Assembly (NCBI RefSeq): GCF_001638985.1
Contig: NW_017265139.1
Span: 992,001-1,056,000, forward strand
DNA length: 64,000 bases
Direction: 5' to 3'
Source: Phycomyces blakesleeanus NRRL 1555(-)
Lineage: Eukaryota > Mucoromycota > Mucoromycetes > Mucorales > Phycomycetaceae
A program made the translations under genes and the position numbers. This document shows positions 32,555 to 44,296 of the stretch, piece after piece (position 1 is the first letter of the stretch; every line of letters begins with the position of its first letter). The notes under the pieces are model-generated. The model made no database searches and was not told the DNA's origin. It saw only the letters and a list, made by a program, of their open reading frames with translations.

Positions 32555-35495
32555 GTTGAGTAGTAGAAGGAAAGGAAGTGTGTTTGGTCTGTGGGAGAAG
32601 GGAGAGGGATGGGTTGCTGAAGAGGAGGATGATATTGGACTTTGGACAGCAAGAGGTCAAAGGCTTTTATAGTGCTCAACAAGTCTTGTCCTCCCACAAG
32701 GCATAAATGTAAGACCCAGGCGGAGATTTTGAACACGATTTGTTTTGGAAGTTAAGCATGCATTTAGCTTGGAAAGACTAGGCTTTCTTTACTAAAGTCT
32801 GGTCTCCCCTCACACATCAATTTCCCTCGATTCCAAATAATTCATTGGCCACCCGAACCTACACAGTGTACTGGCGGGTTGGCTAGAATCTAATAATAAA
32901 GATAAAAATAAAAACCTGACAACACCGCACCCTCGTGCTATTAAAACAATAAGCTTCAATACTCAACTCACTGTTACCGAGTGGCAAATACTTAGAGTGA
33001 CTGTAAAGTCCGAGAGTTATCTAATATTCATGGTCTTACATGGTTAGTTGCCAAGGCTCAATACTACACGATGGAGTACAACAGAAAATTGAGTATGTAC
33101 AACCCTCCCATGCTCATAAGAAATTACACGCTTATTAAAATTTACAGAAAACGGTTCACTTCAATCGAATGTAACATTATCAGTATCCTTTGTGTATGAG
33201 AGAGTTAAGGCTTTTAAAAAAAAATAGCATACTTTTCATGGTCTCAATAATGAATTCCTGGGTTACTGTAACTGAAAACAAAAACCAGGAGTCTCTGACC
33301 TTGAATCAAAAAATTGTACACGTTTAAACACATACGCTCTCAAAATAAATTAATAGCCTTAACCATAAAATGATAATTTCTGTTAAAAAAACCAGTGTAT
33401 CGGAATAGCTGGTTGATTGCTTTTCTAACCTAAAAATAGCTCCCTGGTATATGCCTTCATATTGTGTTTTAGTATTATAAAAATAAGGGCTGTAATAAAG
33501 CCAATATATATTATTTAAAAAAATAGAATAAGAAAAAGCTTCAATAATACACAACAGTATTCTAGGAGAGAAAGTACTATCTTTAAAAAAATGGTGCAAT
33601 AAAGTAATGTTTTTGATCTGAATTATTATAATAATGTCACAGCCTAATTGAATTGGGTCGAACACCATAAAAGGTGTGAAAAGAGCATTAAATGGCTTCG
33701 ATCGCTTCACATTATGATATTAAAACTCTTTATTTATTTTATAAATGGCCTTGTATTATAAATTACTAGATAAAACCCATCAGACAAAGTGAATAAGAAT
33801 AAGCTACGCTCAATCTTAAAGATTAGATGAAAGAATTCAAAGCTCTCTTTGATACTGGCTTTTATTGCTGATAACTTAGATCACAGATTATATTACTAAA
33901 ATTCGTATAAAGCTATTAAGACTATTTAATATAAAAATAAAATCTACAAGGTAAATTTTATTAGATATATCCCATAAGAGCAAAATTTATATGTGTTTGA
34001 TAGCTAATATTCTGCATCGTTGGCTGTGTAAATAACACTTTAGAGATACTTGATCCAAGATAGTTGACTTTCATTTCTTTCTGAGTTTTATAAACGGGTA
34101 TTATTTTTTGGTACTTAATTGAGGGCAACACTTGCTAATATCATCTATGACTCTATCAACATGGCCTTGCCAATTAACACCACTCTAAGGCTTACGTTTC
34201 AACCTTTATATATCAAATACTCCAACAAAAGAACGTTTGAATCTCTCTCGATAAATACAAGTAAAATAATAAAAACTTCAATTTCTCCTTAGTCTATTAT
34301 GGAAGCCATCAATAAAAGGCTTTTTATTATAACCCATACTTAAGAAAGTATGGCCGTAAATTATGTAGAAGAGCGTCAATTGGGAAGATGACCAATAGAG
34401 TAGGGCTGTCCGGTACTATGAGTCCAGATTCACAGTTGAGGGTAACGATGGGTGTGCGAGACTAATTGGGAAAAGTAAAAAGCATGAATAAGGACATTTT
34501 ACTTTAATAACGGAGTGGGATAAATATATTGTCTTGTTCTGGAGCTATTTCTGAACTGATAGTCTTGGGCACCTGGAATTTCTTGAAGATGGTGTAAACA
34601 GAACGTATATATCAATACTTTAGCACAGGTCGTCTTGTCATAAATTAAAACATCGGGCACATCAGTATCAACATGACTTCAGTATTTAGTAAGGCTATTC
34701 CAGATATCATACTAGCACCTATACTAAGTGATGAAAATAGAGTCAGGATATCAAGGACTTTGAGTACTAGCCTGCTCAGATTACATACATCAACTCTATA
34801 AAGCATGTTTGGTGTGATGTTGAAGTCATATTAAGTAAATTAAAAGACGGTTTAAAACGAAGATTATTTGAAGCGTACAATCCAGAAATAGGGAGCAATA
34901 TAAACCTCATACTCGCTTCAAATTTAGTAGAGAATATTTTATTAAGATGCCAGGCAGTAATTGATCCCAAAGATAGGCATACTCGCTGTTAAACTTCTAT
35001 TGTTTAATAATTAAATAATAAGCATGTATATCTTCTCGCATTTCAAGTCTGGAGCTCTGAGCTATAATCATTAACGAGCAGCTGTATGTTGAATATGTGT
35101 CATGCTTGGATGTCTGAGAAATGTATTCTCTGAGGACCAAACGTTTTGTGTAAGTGTATCATAATTATTGTATTTTTATGCTTTGTATTTTTGCATTTAA
35201 AGCTTCTTTATATCATTCCTTCTAGTGCACATATTATTACTCATATACATATCACATACTTGTATGTCTATTGATTTTACTTAAATTATTTACTTAATTA
35301 TTGGTAAAATTCTGTATATATTACTAAATAGTGCATTGATCAATTAAAGACCGAGCTTTCCGTAAATAAAAATTTATGTACTACTATATAATATTGTACA
35401 ATTAAATACACTGAAGAAATAATACTGTGCTTATAGATAATGCTTTATGCATATAGTTTACTATAGAGTAAAAGATTCACAATTGGAGCAGAATC
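32555..35495. other. 2.9 kb gene-poor region
   Basis: Mostly non-coding AT-rich DNA; the first 200 bases are the LysM promoter, with pyrimidine-rich stretches. On the plus strand, an open run without ATG from about 34785 to 34992 (HVWCDVEVILSKLK...NINLILASNLVEN) follows a possible CAG acceptor and may be a gene or transposon relic. Nothing else recognised. Confidence 0.4.
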
Positions 35496-36601
35496 TTAGT
35501 TTTCTAACACAATTCTATATCTAGGTTTTCCTTCTCTCATGGCCTTAATAGCTTCGTTTACTTCTTTCATTGGATACTTGTTAACCCAAGGCTTTACATT
35601 GTGAGTTGCTGCAAAATTAAGCATATCTTCGATCATAGAAGGAGAACCTATTGCCGACCCAACGATTGCGATTTGCCGAGATGCCAATAAAAGAGCAGGT
35701 ATGCCGGACAATGGTGCATCGGGAACACCGACGACAATGAAATGAGTATTGGCCTTGAGAAGACTAAGATAGCTTTCCCAATCAAAATCGGGGCTAAAGT
35801 TGGTGCACAAGATATGTGTAAATGTGCCGTTGTGTGCAGACATTATCTCTTTGTTGCTCGTAACAATATAATCGTCACAACCAAGTTCTTTGGCATCATC
35901 GCGCTTGCGGTCAGAGTGTGAAAGGGCGACGACGGTGGCACCCATAGCCTTAGCCCACTGTACGCCAAAATGACCGAGGCCGCCAATACCAATTACACCG
36001 ACTTTGTCTCCGGGCTTGACATTGTAGTGCTTAAGAGGAGAGTAGGTCGTTACGCCAGCACAGAAGAAAGTGGCGGCGATCTCGTTGGACATATTATCGG
36101 GAATCTTGAATATAAAGTGTTCATGACCTCTCCACTTGTCTGCATAACCACCATATGACTTGTCACCATTCTCCCAGTAGCTACTGTAGGTATACACAAT
36201 ACCCTTCATACAAACATTTTCGTTACCGCTCTTGCAGTCCTCGCACTTGAGACAGGAGCCAGATTGAGCTCCAACACCGATACGATCTCCAACTTTAACT
36301 TTCTGTACTTTTTTTCCAACGCGTGTACATATACCGGTAATTTCGTGACCAACAACACAGGGATAATCAGTAGGCCCCCATCCCGAGTCAATTGTGTGAA
36401 TGTCAGATCCACAAATACCACAGTGAGTAATATCCATATCAACAGCATAGTCATCAAATGCCTTCAAAGGCAATTCACTCAATTCAAGGGGTTTATCTGT
36501 CAAATTATAATTATAATTAAAGCGTATTATCAGACAATAAATATTTAAAGATGTTTACCTTTGCCGTGACAGGCCCATCCATGGAAATTATCAGTAGACA
36601 T
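35496..36601 (-). CDS. zinc-dependent alcohol dehydrogenase (cinnamyl-alcohol/Adh6-like, MDR family)
   Basis: Two exons (36559-36601, 35496-36496) give 347 residues. Catalytic zinc ligands are C and H in HCGICGSD and GHE (VVGHEITG); the four structural zinc cysteines are in CLKCEDCKSGNENVC. The Rossmann motif is GVIGIGGLGHFGVQWAKAMG, and Ser-x-Ser-x-Arg (SHSDRKR) after the second strand indicates NADP(H) preference, as in Adh6 and plant CAD. It reversibly reduces aldehydes to alcohols, often bulky or aromatic ones, in the cytosol. The short first exon (MSTDNFHGWACHGK) is typical. Nothing is missing. It lies isolated between AT-rich regions; specificity is inferred. Confidence 0.93.
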
Positions 36602-37110
36602 GCTATATTGTAGAAGAATATTTTGGAATATATTTTCCTAACACTCATCTCTTATATATATATATTGCGAATTCCCTTGACTTCGACTGCAGCTTTAAAC
36701 TGTATCGTCGGTTCTTTAAAACTTCAGAAGTCTTCGTAGAATCATTGTATAGCTGGAGTATCTGACCTTAAACAAAGAGCTTTTACTTTGGTTTGATAGG
36801 GTTGAACTGCTAAACCAGTTCCACTGTGTATAAAACAGGATGTGATTTGTATACTTACATATATATTAGGACGAAATTCGTAAGCTATTTTACATAATAT
36901 GCTGTTTCTTTCTAATCCCCGAACTCTATTTACATATGTTTAAGTATTTACTCTCTGACCTAGTATAAGTATACACTATCTAGTAATATATTTTTACATG
37001 ATGATAGATTAACGGATTATTTAATTTAATTGATAAACATATGACGGTATTTTATGCTACAAATCTATATTGTAAAATCCTATTACAATATGTATATTTT
37101 TTTTATATAT
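36602..37110. other. promoter side of the dehydrogenase gene
   Basis: AT-rich, with a (TA)n run at about 36652-36665 near the gene start; no other feature seen. Confidence 0.4.
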
Positions 37111-37112
37111 TA

Positions 37113-37429
37113 GGGTGTTTCAGCAGTTTTAGATGTTTGATTGTTCTGATTTCGTGAATTAAATATATAAGCCAATAATAATTAACCTATAAAAAACCAA
37201 CTGAGTGCCCTAAGTATTACATAAAATTTATATTTTTTTCTTAAAAAAAAATACGCCCGCGATTTCTCCATTTTTCAACTATTCAAACAACTATTCAAAC
37301 AACTAAAAATTTTGATAGTTGTTTGGAGATAAAATTTATCTATTTTTCAGATTAACGAGAGCCAATGATTTTTCAATATTAAACCCCCTAACCAAAAACA
37401 ATCAAACATCTAAAACTGCTGAAACACCC
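37113..37429. mobile_element. 317-bp MITE with TA target duplication (Tc1/mariner type)
   Basis: The inverted repeat GGGTGTTTCAGCAGTTTTAG, continuing ATGTTTGATTGTT, stands at the left and in reverse at the right end, about 33 bases without mismatch. TA dinucleotides flank both ends (37111-37112, 37430-37431). The interior has no coding potential and includes tandem CAACTATTCAAA units. TA duplication and size indicate a non-autonomous Tc1/mariner derivative. A similar terminal GGTGTTTCAG occurs once at 46986. Confidence 0.85.
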
Positions 37430-37431
37430 TA

Positions 37432-38391
37432 TTAAAGGTTTAAACAGGTATATTTTTTTCATGAGTCCTTATTTTTCTTATTTCCATGATATTCCCCGAA
37501 ACATGTTGTTTAGCATGTTTGTAATATCCGCGTTAAATATGAAAGGTAAAGAAATAACATGATAGCATATTTAATCAGCAACATCTTACATCATTATTGT
37601 ATAGTTTTATTTTCCTTAAAATACTATTGCAAGAAATATATAGTTTCATTCTGAAAAACTTCTTTGAATCAAAGAGACAATTTTATTATATTTTAACTCC
37701 ATGTTTTATTTGTTATTATCTTTGGAGACGGTAATATCATCATGATAATTCTATCAGATGTAAAACATATTATATATGATGACAGTTACCCTAAGGCTGA
37801 GAATTTATTGAATATACACATATATTGCTTCGACTTTTATAATTCTTGTAAAAAAAATATTGAAGCTATAATGTTGTTCGAATAAATCGAAGTATAAATG
37901 ATGGAATGACTCTTTTATCAGTACAATTATTTCAAACATGAATACAAATTTAAAAGTAAAAGTAAATTAGTTAATTATTTTGTCTAAGATGCATTAGTTT
38001 CATATTTATGAAGGCCAATATAATATATCATGATTCAGAAAAAAAAAGCCAATTGCTATAATACGGGGTACATGCGTTAAAAGAAACTATAGATTGGATA
38101 CCTGAATCAAGAGTGCCTAGCTATAATTTCAGCTTTAACTTCTTAATCATCAGTAGGCTTGAAATATTACTATAGAAAAATCAAAATGTCAAACCTACTA
38201 GGGATTGAGAGCTATATATAAAATAAAAGAGTATAAATTATACTCTTTCTTGATATGAATTAAATTCAATGCATATTCTCTAAACTAATACTGCGCGTTA
38301 TTCAAATTAGCTATTATATATATATGTCAGAGTTGGATATTGTAGATATAAATCCATAAGTCATGTACCTAATTGGTTATTCTTTTTATAT
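37432..38391. other. AT-rich, no gene seen
   Basis: Only short A/T tracts are visible in about 960 bases. Confidence 0.4.
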
Positions 38392-38435
38392 TATTCGCCA
38401 GCATATAAGGGAATTGTCAAGGAAATTGACAAATA
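38392..38435. repeat. relic end of the 12086 MITE family
   Basis: ATTCGCCAGCATATAAGGGA followed by ATTGTC and AGGAAATTGAC closely matches the terminal repeat and the internal GAGGGAATTGTC units of the element at 12086-12362. No partner end was found nearby. Confidence 0.5.
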
Positions 38436-38833
38436 TATCCATTCGAAATCGAATAAACTACTATGAAAAGTAGTTTTTCTTTTAATCCCCTTGTATTGAC
38501 ACGTAGGGTACTTGAAGTGGCAGGTGTAACTAATTATGGATCTACTATGAGGAAGGACGCTCGAGTTGAATAGCATTTATGGCCGGGTTTTTAACTAGCA
38601 ATGGTTATATTCCCAATTGGAGTCGTAGTAATGAGGGTCAATAAACTACTGTTAAGAGATAACTTTCTCAAGACAATAGATCTGCACTCAGTATTTAATT
38701 AGAGTGCGTCAAATAATATTTATGACTAGGTGTGTGTGGATGGAATCAGTTATCAGCATAAATAAAAATAGGAAAGTGTTTTTAACGAGATAAAAAGGTT
38801 ACTTTATTATTTTTCACTAAACTTCCTCTGATA

Positions 38834-38971
38834 ATGGCCTCCTCTACCAACTTCGTTCCTCCTATTCTACATCTACTTCAATCTCCTCTCAGCACTTCTC
38901 ACCTTCTACGCGGAGTTGCGGCCACCAACCACCACTCCCACCGTCTCAGTATGCTGGGGAACAGCATTAAT
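38834..38971 (+). CDS. tentative exon, unknown product
   Basis: ATG 38834 opens 46 codons of unusually C-rich sequence (MASSTNFVPPILHLLQSPLS, then HLLRGVAATNHHSHR) followed by a GTATGT donor. Base composition contrasts sharply with the AT-rich surroundings, which suggests coding or transferred DNA. No downstream exon was identified with confidence, and the segment may be a truncated gene. Confidence 0.25.
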
Positions 38972-39082
38972 GTATGTCTTCAATGTTATACCAATTGGTT
39001 TCCATTTTTGTTAACCAAGAAATATTATATCAACTCCCGTAGATGTAAAGTCAATATGTCATGGGTAGAAGAATTAGATTAG

Positions 39083-39800
39083 ATAGTTTCACTTTTAAGG
39101 AATCTATATAAATACTACAAGACTTGTATCAATAAATAGGTATTCAATTCTCTATATTCCTATCTGTTCCTATTTATTTACAACGTCCTAGTTGGTAGTA
39201 ATTTATTATAAAAACTTATAAAGTTAAAATAATAGAAATATACACCCAGTCGAGACTTGACATATTATTTTTTAAAATGAAATTATACTCAGGAAGATTG
39301 TCAGACATTATTTTGATGAATCCGTAAAATATGAAGATAGTTAACCGCAGTATTAATTTAGAAAACTATAGAAGACAATACAATTCTATCAATAAAAAGT
39401 GTCAGGTTTCGATCTGGTATTTTTTTTCCAACACTTGTAACTAAGTCTCAGAATCAATACCACTGGGGATCGTCAAGTTTATGTATAGTTTTTAGATAGA
39501 AAATAAAGATGCTTTTTATTAAATATATTTCTTGACTATTTATACAAAATTATAATTGATTTCTGGCTAAAAGAATAGCTACAATAATATGTCTTAGATG
39601 CTTGTTGTCCAGTAATATCTTCTACAAGTATATTCACCATCTTAAACATCTAAAACATATATAAAAGACAAATCGGCAAAGTCAAGATCTTTTATCCTAA
39701 AAAGTCAACTCTTACTGGTTGCTTATAACTACCAATTTTGTTCACCAATGTCAACTCTGACAAAAGGATCTTTGATTCTCTCTTTGATTTTACATATACT
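39083..39800. other. AT-rich, no gene seen
   Basis: No exon or element end was recognised. Confidence 0.4.
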
Positions 39801-39809
39801 TCTTGATCC

Positions 39810-40234
39810 TCAGTGGGTTTAACCTTTTGACTTTGTTATAGTAAAAGAAAGACCAACCCAGATCGGGAACGACAATAGCCTAGATCAGGAACGACAGATG
39901 TGTCGTGCCCGAATTCTTGTTAGCCAATCAGGATGACGATTACACAGAATTCTCTTTTGAGAACGACGACCGAAGTGATTTCCTTTTGCTCACAAAAGAA
40001 TTAGAAAGCACATAGCTTAACAAAAGTAGAATAGAAACCGAAACAGACATTTATAATGGCTGAGTAGGATCAGAAAAGATATAAAAGAGGGCGTTATTTC
40101 ATTCAATAAAAGTTATCTATCTTTCTATCCTCTTTTTATTCTTTTATCTTCGTTTACGATTCCCAGTGGGTTTGACCAATTTTGGCTGTGTTATAGCATT
40201 GGAAGAACAACCCAGATCGAAAACGACAGATGCT
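39810..40234. repeat. direct repeat pair, possible LTR/primer-site relics
   Basis: A block starting CAGTGGGTTTRACC, continuing through TTGTTATAG or TGTGTTATAG to AACCCAGATCG and ACGACAGATG, occurs at about 39811-39900 and again at about 40163-40234. Between them is a 260-bp TG-starting segment with a TATAAAAG box (about 40080) and AATAAA (about 40107), as in an LTR. Two tandem LTR-plus-leader relics would explain the pattern; no coding region remains. Confidence 0.4.
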
Positions 40235-40277
40235 TCAAAAAAATTCCCACTCACCGCATACAAAAGAGAAAATAAAC

Positions 40278-40359
40278 CGTCAGCTACAGGGTTCGAACCT
40301 GTGCGGGCGAAGCCCATTAGATTTCAAGTCTAACTCCTTAACCACTCGGACAAACTGAC
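40278..40359 (-). tRNA. tRNA-Ser (UGA anticodon)
   Basis: Read on the minus strand the 82-nt sequence begins GTCAGTTTGTCCGAGTGGTT and folds into a cloverleaf. The acceptor stem GTCAGTT pairs with AGCTGAC (one G-U), the anticodon loop is CTTGAAA giving TGA, a long variable arm (TGGGCTTCGCCCG) is typical of serine tRNAs, and the T arm is ACAGGTTCGAACCTGT. No intron is present and the CCA is not encoded. A TTTT run follows within 20 bases, as for RNA polymerase III termination. Confidence 0.95.
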
Positions 40360-40967
40360 TATATTGTCTTAATAAAAAATAACACAATAATAGCAAAATA
40401 TATTACAACAATGTTTCAACTCATTTAACTATAGAAAAATAAATGACAACTGTTATGTATGAGATAAAAATAAGATATAAAATAAAGTAAGTGCAGACGA
40501 GAGTACGGTGAGACTTTGTTTTATTAGAAGAAGTGAAAGAATCAGAAAAGAGATGATGTTCTATTGCTATTAGTATTGTGCGTTTATATAGACATTGTAT
40601 TTAGCTTGGTGATGATATGATGATATCATGTAATGTCTGTTTCTCTACCATTATCTTCTATGATTTAGTTCTTATGTTTTTAGTGTTATTGACTAGAGTC
40701 TTAGTGTTTGTCTTAGTATGATCTTTATGTAATTTCCTTGTATAAGGGAAGGTATATCTTTTAGTATCGTTACTAGTTGTTGGTAACTCAATGTACGTAT
40801 TTATTGAGTGTCTGTACTTTTAATTTAAATCTACAATTATGTTGGATACAACAGCAACTACACTCCGACAATAAAAATCATTGATGAACCACATTTTTCA
40901 TGCTGCTTTTTTTATAACATTCTTTACCTTTCTCTTCCTTACACCTTTACCTCAAACTTAACTACCA
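40360..40967. other. AT-rich, no gene seen
   Basis: About 600 bases with no recognised element; possibly the left flank of the Tc1 relic that follows. Confidence 0.4.
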
Positions 40968-41772
40968 ATGTTGAAAAGTAATAAAAGAATTAAAACTACT
41001 CCCTCCAGACGCGAGCTGTCAGATTTTGAGTATGAAGGTATTGTTTGGCTCTCAAAAGCCAATCATACTCTAACTGACATCGCAAACCGTATGAACATTC
41101 CTAGAACTATAGTTTTCAATACAATAAAGCGCTGGGAGACTACTGAAACAGCCAAGACAAAGACCAGACCTGAGAGACCAAAGAAACTTAGTGTAACAAA
41201 TATTACAAGTCTTTGTTTGAGTGTGAGATGTAATCCTTTTGAGAGTTATAGATACCACCAGGCAAATTTGGGAGCTGCTGGCGTTATTGTCTGTAGACAG
41301 ACAGTTATCCGATATCTATGAGCAAAAGGCTTTGGTTCTTACACCCCTGTATTTAAACCAAAGTTAACCCGTAAGCAGAAAAAGAATTGGTTGCGTTGGG
41401 CTAGAGCTAGGGCCAGTTTTAGCATTGAAGACTGGAGCATAGTGATGTAGTCAGATGAGTTGAGGTTCATGGTGAAAGGCAATGATTCTGACCCATCCAT
41501 AATTTGTAAACGAGGGGAGAGGCACCAGGAATGCCATATACTAACAATAGAAAAGTATGGAAAAGGTTCCGTGATGGTATGGGGTTGTTTCTGGGCTGGT
41601 GGCATTGGGCCATTATCATTTATCAAAGGATCTGTATACCAAGATGCATACGTCAATTGACTGTCTAAGGACTTCAATCCCTGGTACAAACAATTGAATG
41701 AAGAACATGACACCATGTTCACATTCCAAGAAGATAGTGCTAGCTATCATACTGGGTCCTACACAACGTGAT
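40968..41772 (+). pseudogene. decayed Tc1-like transposase
   Basis: One reading frame carries a Tc1-type product interrupted by several stop codons (near 41321, 41450, 41660 and 41770). The N-terminal helix-turn-helix reads LSDFEYEGIVWLSKANHTLT and DIANRMNIPRTIVFNTIKRW. The catalytic part keeps the first Asp in SDELRFM, GKGSVMVWGCFWAGGIGPL, and the second region EDSASYHTG, where the usual ED-N-P-H has decayed. The last third with the Glu is missing, because a different AT-rich sequence begins at about 41790. Clearly old and inactive. Confidence 0.85.
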
Positions 41773-41789
41773 GGAAAAACCGTTGAGAG

Positions 41790-42322
41790 TGTTGTAGTGG
41801 TTGAAGTTGAAGAAGTTTTTAAGAGGAAGAATTGAAGATTTGAGATTAAGAATGAAGATTTATGAGAACTTGTGTAGGTTTTGTTTATTAAGAAAAGATT
41901 TTGTATCAAAGTTTGATAAGATTCCTACACTGAACTACCACTGCTATTTATATTGTTTTGGATCAGGAAAATTATATGACTGGGGTCAGGTAATCAATCC
42001 TATCTGAGCCTTAATTGGAGCAATGTGATCTTGGGATAATTAATGTATGATTAATTATATAAATGTATGTAGTCCCAATGAAGTATTAACATCGAAAGTA
42101 AATGTGTTTATGAGTTATAATTATGCTTATAATAATCCACTGATGTATCCCATATTATGGTGATATCATCATATGAAATATAATCACTATCATGCATGAT
42201 AAACCTGTGTGTTAAATAATAAAGTAATTGGTAGACACCTTTGACTGGAATAGCTGAGGCCTTATATTATTTCCTTCAGACTTATTCTCAATTACAGCAG
42301 TAGTCAATACTCATTTACAACA
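41790..42322. mobile_element. possible solo LTR (TGTTGTA...TACAACA)
   Basis: The 533-bp segment begins TGTTGTAGTGG and ends TTTACAACA, a 7-base perfect inverted terminus of the copia-LTR type, and it begins exactly where the Tc1 relic breaks off. No target duplication is evident and no internal region follows, so the call is weak. Confidence 0.35.
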
Positions 42323-44141
42323 CATTCTTCCTTTTTTTCATAACAAACCCTGATGTTGGATTTTTTATTATTATTAATAATGCAGATGATGGTGTAAATC
42401 ATTTGCTTCAAGGTATGCAAGATATACTTCTTGCTTTTCGGAGAGGCCACAAAGCACTTCAAAAGAAACAAACAATCTTATAACTGGAGATTGTCAAAAT
42501 ACTTAACGACATAAATGGACAAGCATGTTAGAAGAAAATCTTATGCTAAGATGTAAGGAACATGGAAATAAAAAAACATATAAACTAATATAAAACTATA
42601 TAAATATCTGGCGCCCTAATTCTAAGACCTATTCCTAGCATTAAAAATATAATTTTGTAACAAAACTTTAGAATAATGAGCCAGAATCTTTGGTTTTAAC
42701 TAAACAAGAAAAACATAGGAACTGTTAACACTTGTATATATCTTATCACTGTTGATCTGACCGTTCTTTCTTCTTTACAAGCTATAGAATCAAATTCAAA
42801 TTGAATCTTTTTCTTTCAATAAGACAAGGACTTGATGTATACCAAACATGCATGCCTATTCAATCAAAGTGAGATAGACTTTATCAGATGTTGTAAGCAC
42901 TGATTATTTTTGTTAAATCTAGTCAATTATAGAGAAACTACGAAAGGCAACAGTAGCTTGTAAGTATATCTGATACATACTATAGAATAGTATATTTTAT
43001 CAAAGAAGTATGTAATAAATAAAATAATATCTAGCCAGTAAAATCTATATATGATGAACTTTTTTTGTTATGGCAACCAATAAAATCCTTTTTTATAATA
43101 TTTTTTGATACAAATATGTTTATGACCCAATTAAAACTACGGATAAATAGAAATATATATAAATAAGAGCCAATTGTGTAAATAGGGTTAGTTAAATGAC
43201 CAATAAATTAAAAGCATATACTTTGGATGAAGCATAATGCCCAATCAAAGTGAAGTCTAAAAATGCTCTTATATATAAGTACCAATAAAAAGACGACTAT
43301 AACCTATCAAAAAGTTTATCGATATGTGAATAAAACTCTACATCCTTAAGAGAGCAGAGATACATTTTGCTCCATAAAAGTAAAGGGTCAAAACAGGGGT
43401 CCAAACGAAAAAAGGCCCCTAAAGTGACCCCAATAGTGACCCTTTTTCTTGTCGTAATGTCACTATAATATTCTTTTATTAGATCTGATGTAAACAGTAA
43501 AGATTATTATCTTGATTTTTATTCAACTCATTTATTCTATTTTGTGTTTCTTCAATTTATAGCAAACTCTTATAATGAGATATCATATATCTCTTATTAT
43601 CTGCCCCCTTTTTTTCTTTTTATTCGATTTTACTTACTATATTCTTTTAATTGATAGCTAATAATCAATGCATTATAGCAGGATTATTTATAATTATCAA
43701 ATCTTCTGACACTTCTACACGTTGGTTTTTTAACAAATATAAGGGACACCAAAACAGCCCATGTACTATCTAGCCTCTAAAGACTAATTTATATATTAGC
43801 TTTTTTAATTTTGTTTTATTTAATAGAAAAGATATTTCAAAGATAGAAATTCTAATTTCTCAAAAGGTTTTATACTATACCTATTGCAGCTTCTTATATT
43901 TTTTACTTGCTACTGTAATATCATGGGAGTGTTGTTTATTTAAGAAAGAAAATTTTAGCTGTTTATATAGATATTTGATCTCCTAATTTAAAATCTTCAT
44001 TAGTTATTGATTGGTTATCACTGAAGCAGTATGAAGTATACAAGTGCTTAGTGCGTGTTACATTCCTGAGATACGACTCTGGCAGGTTCATTAGTAATTA
44101 TATTATCCATTCTGGATTGCAGAGACTGTATCTCACTCAAT
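42323..44141. other. 1.8 kb AT-rich, no gene seen
   Basis: A G/C-run-bearing patch (GGGGTCC, GGCCCC, GACCCC) at about 43385-43445 stands out in otherwise AT-rich DNA; nothing else is recognised. Confidence 0.4.
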
Positions 44142-44296
44142 TGTGATATATATATACTTTTTCTAGAAATTATTGGTGCAAAAATAAAAAATTATTTGGT
44201 GCAAAGATGAAATGCACCGAATGCATCAAAAAAGACGAATTAAGCAAAGAAATGGTAGAAAATTACACCAATAATTTCCAGAAAGAGTGTATCACA
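44142..44296. mobile_element. 155-bp hairpin MITE
   Basis: The left end TGTGATATATATATACTTTT, continuing CTAGAAATTATTGGTG, and the right end ACACCAATAATTTCCAGAAA, continuing GAGTGTATCACA, are inverted repeats of about 35 bases with a few mismatches. The interior contains further short repeats of TTGGTGCAAA and GCACCGAATGCATC. No coding potential; target duplication unclear. Confidence 0.6.

Noticed and set aside
33324..33710. 128-codon minus-strand frame
   Set aside because: Phe/Ile/Tyr-rich translation of AT-rich DNA with no recognisable motif; expected by chance at this composition.
43380..43445. GGGGTCC/GGCCCC patch as a possible structured RNA
   Set aside because: Complementary runs are short, and no known RNA family pattern or promoter was seen.
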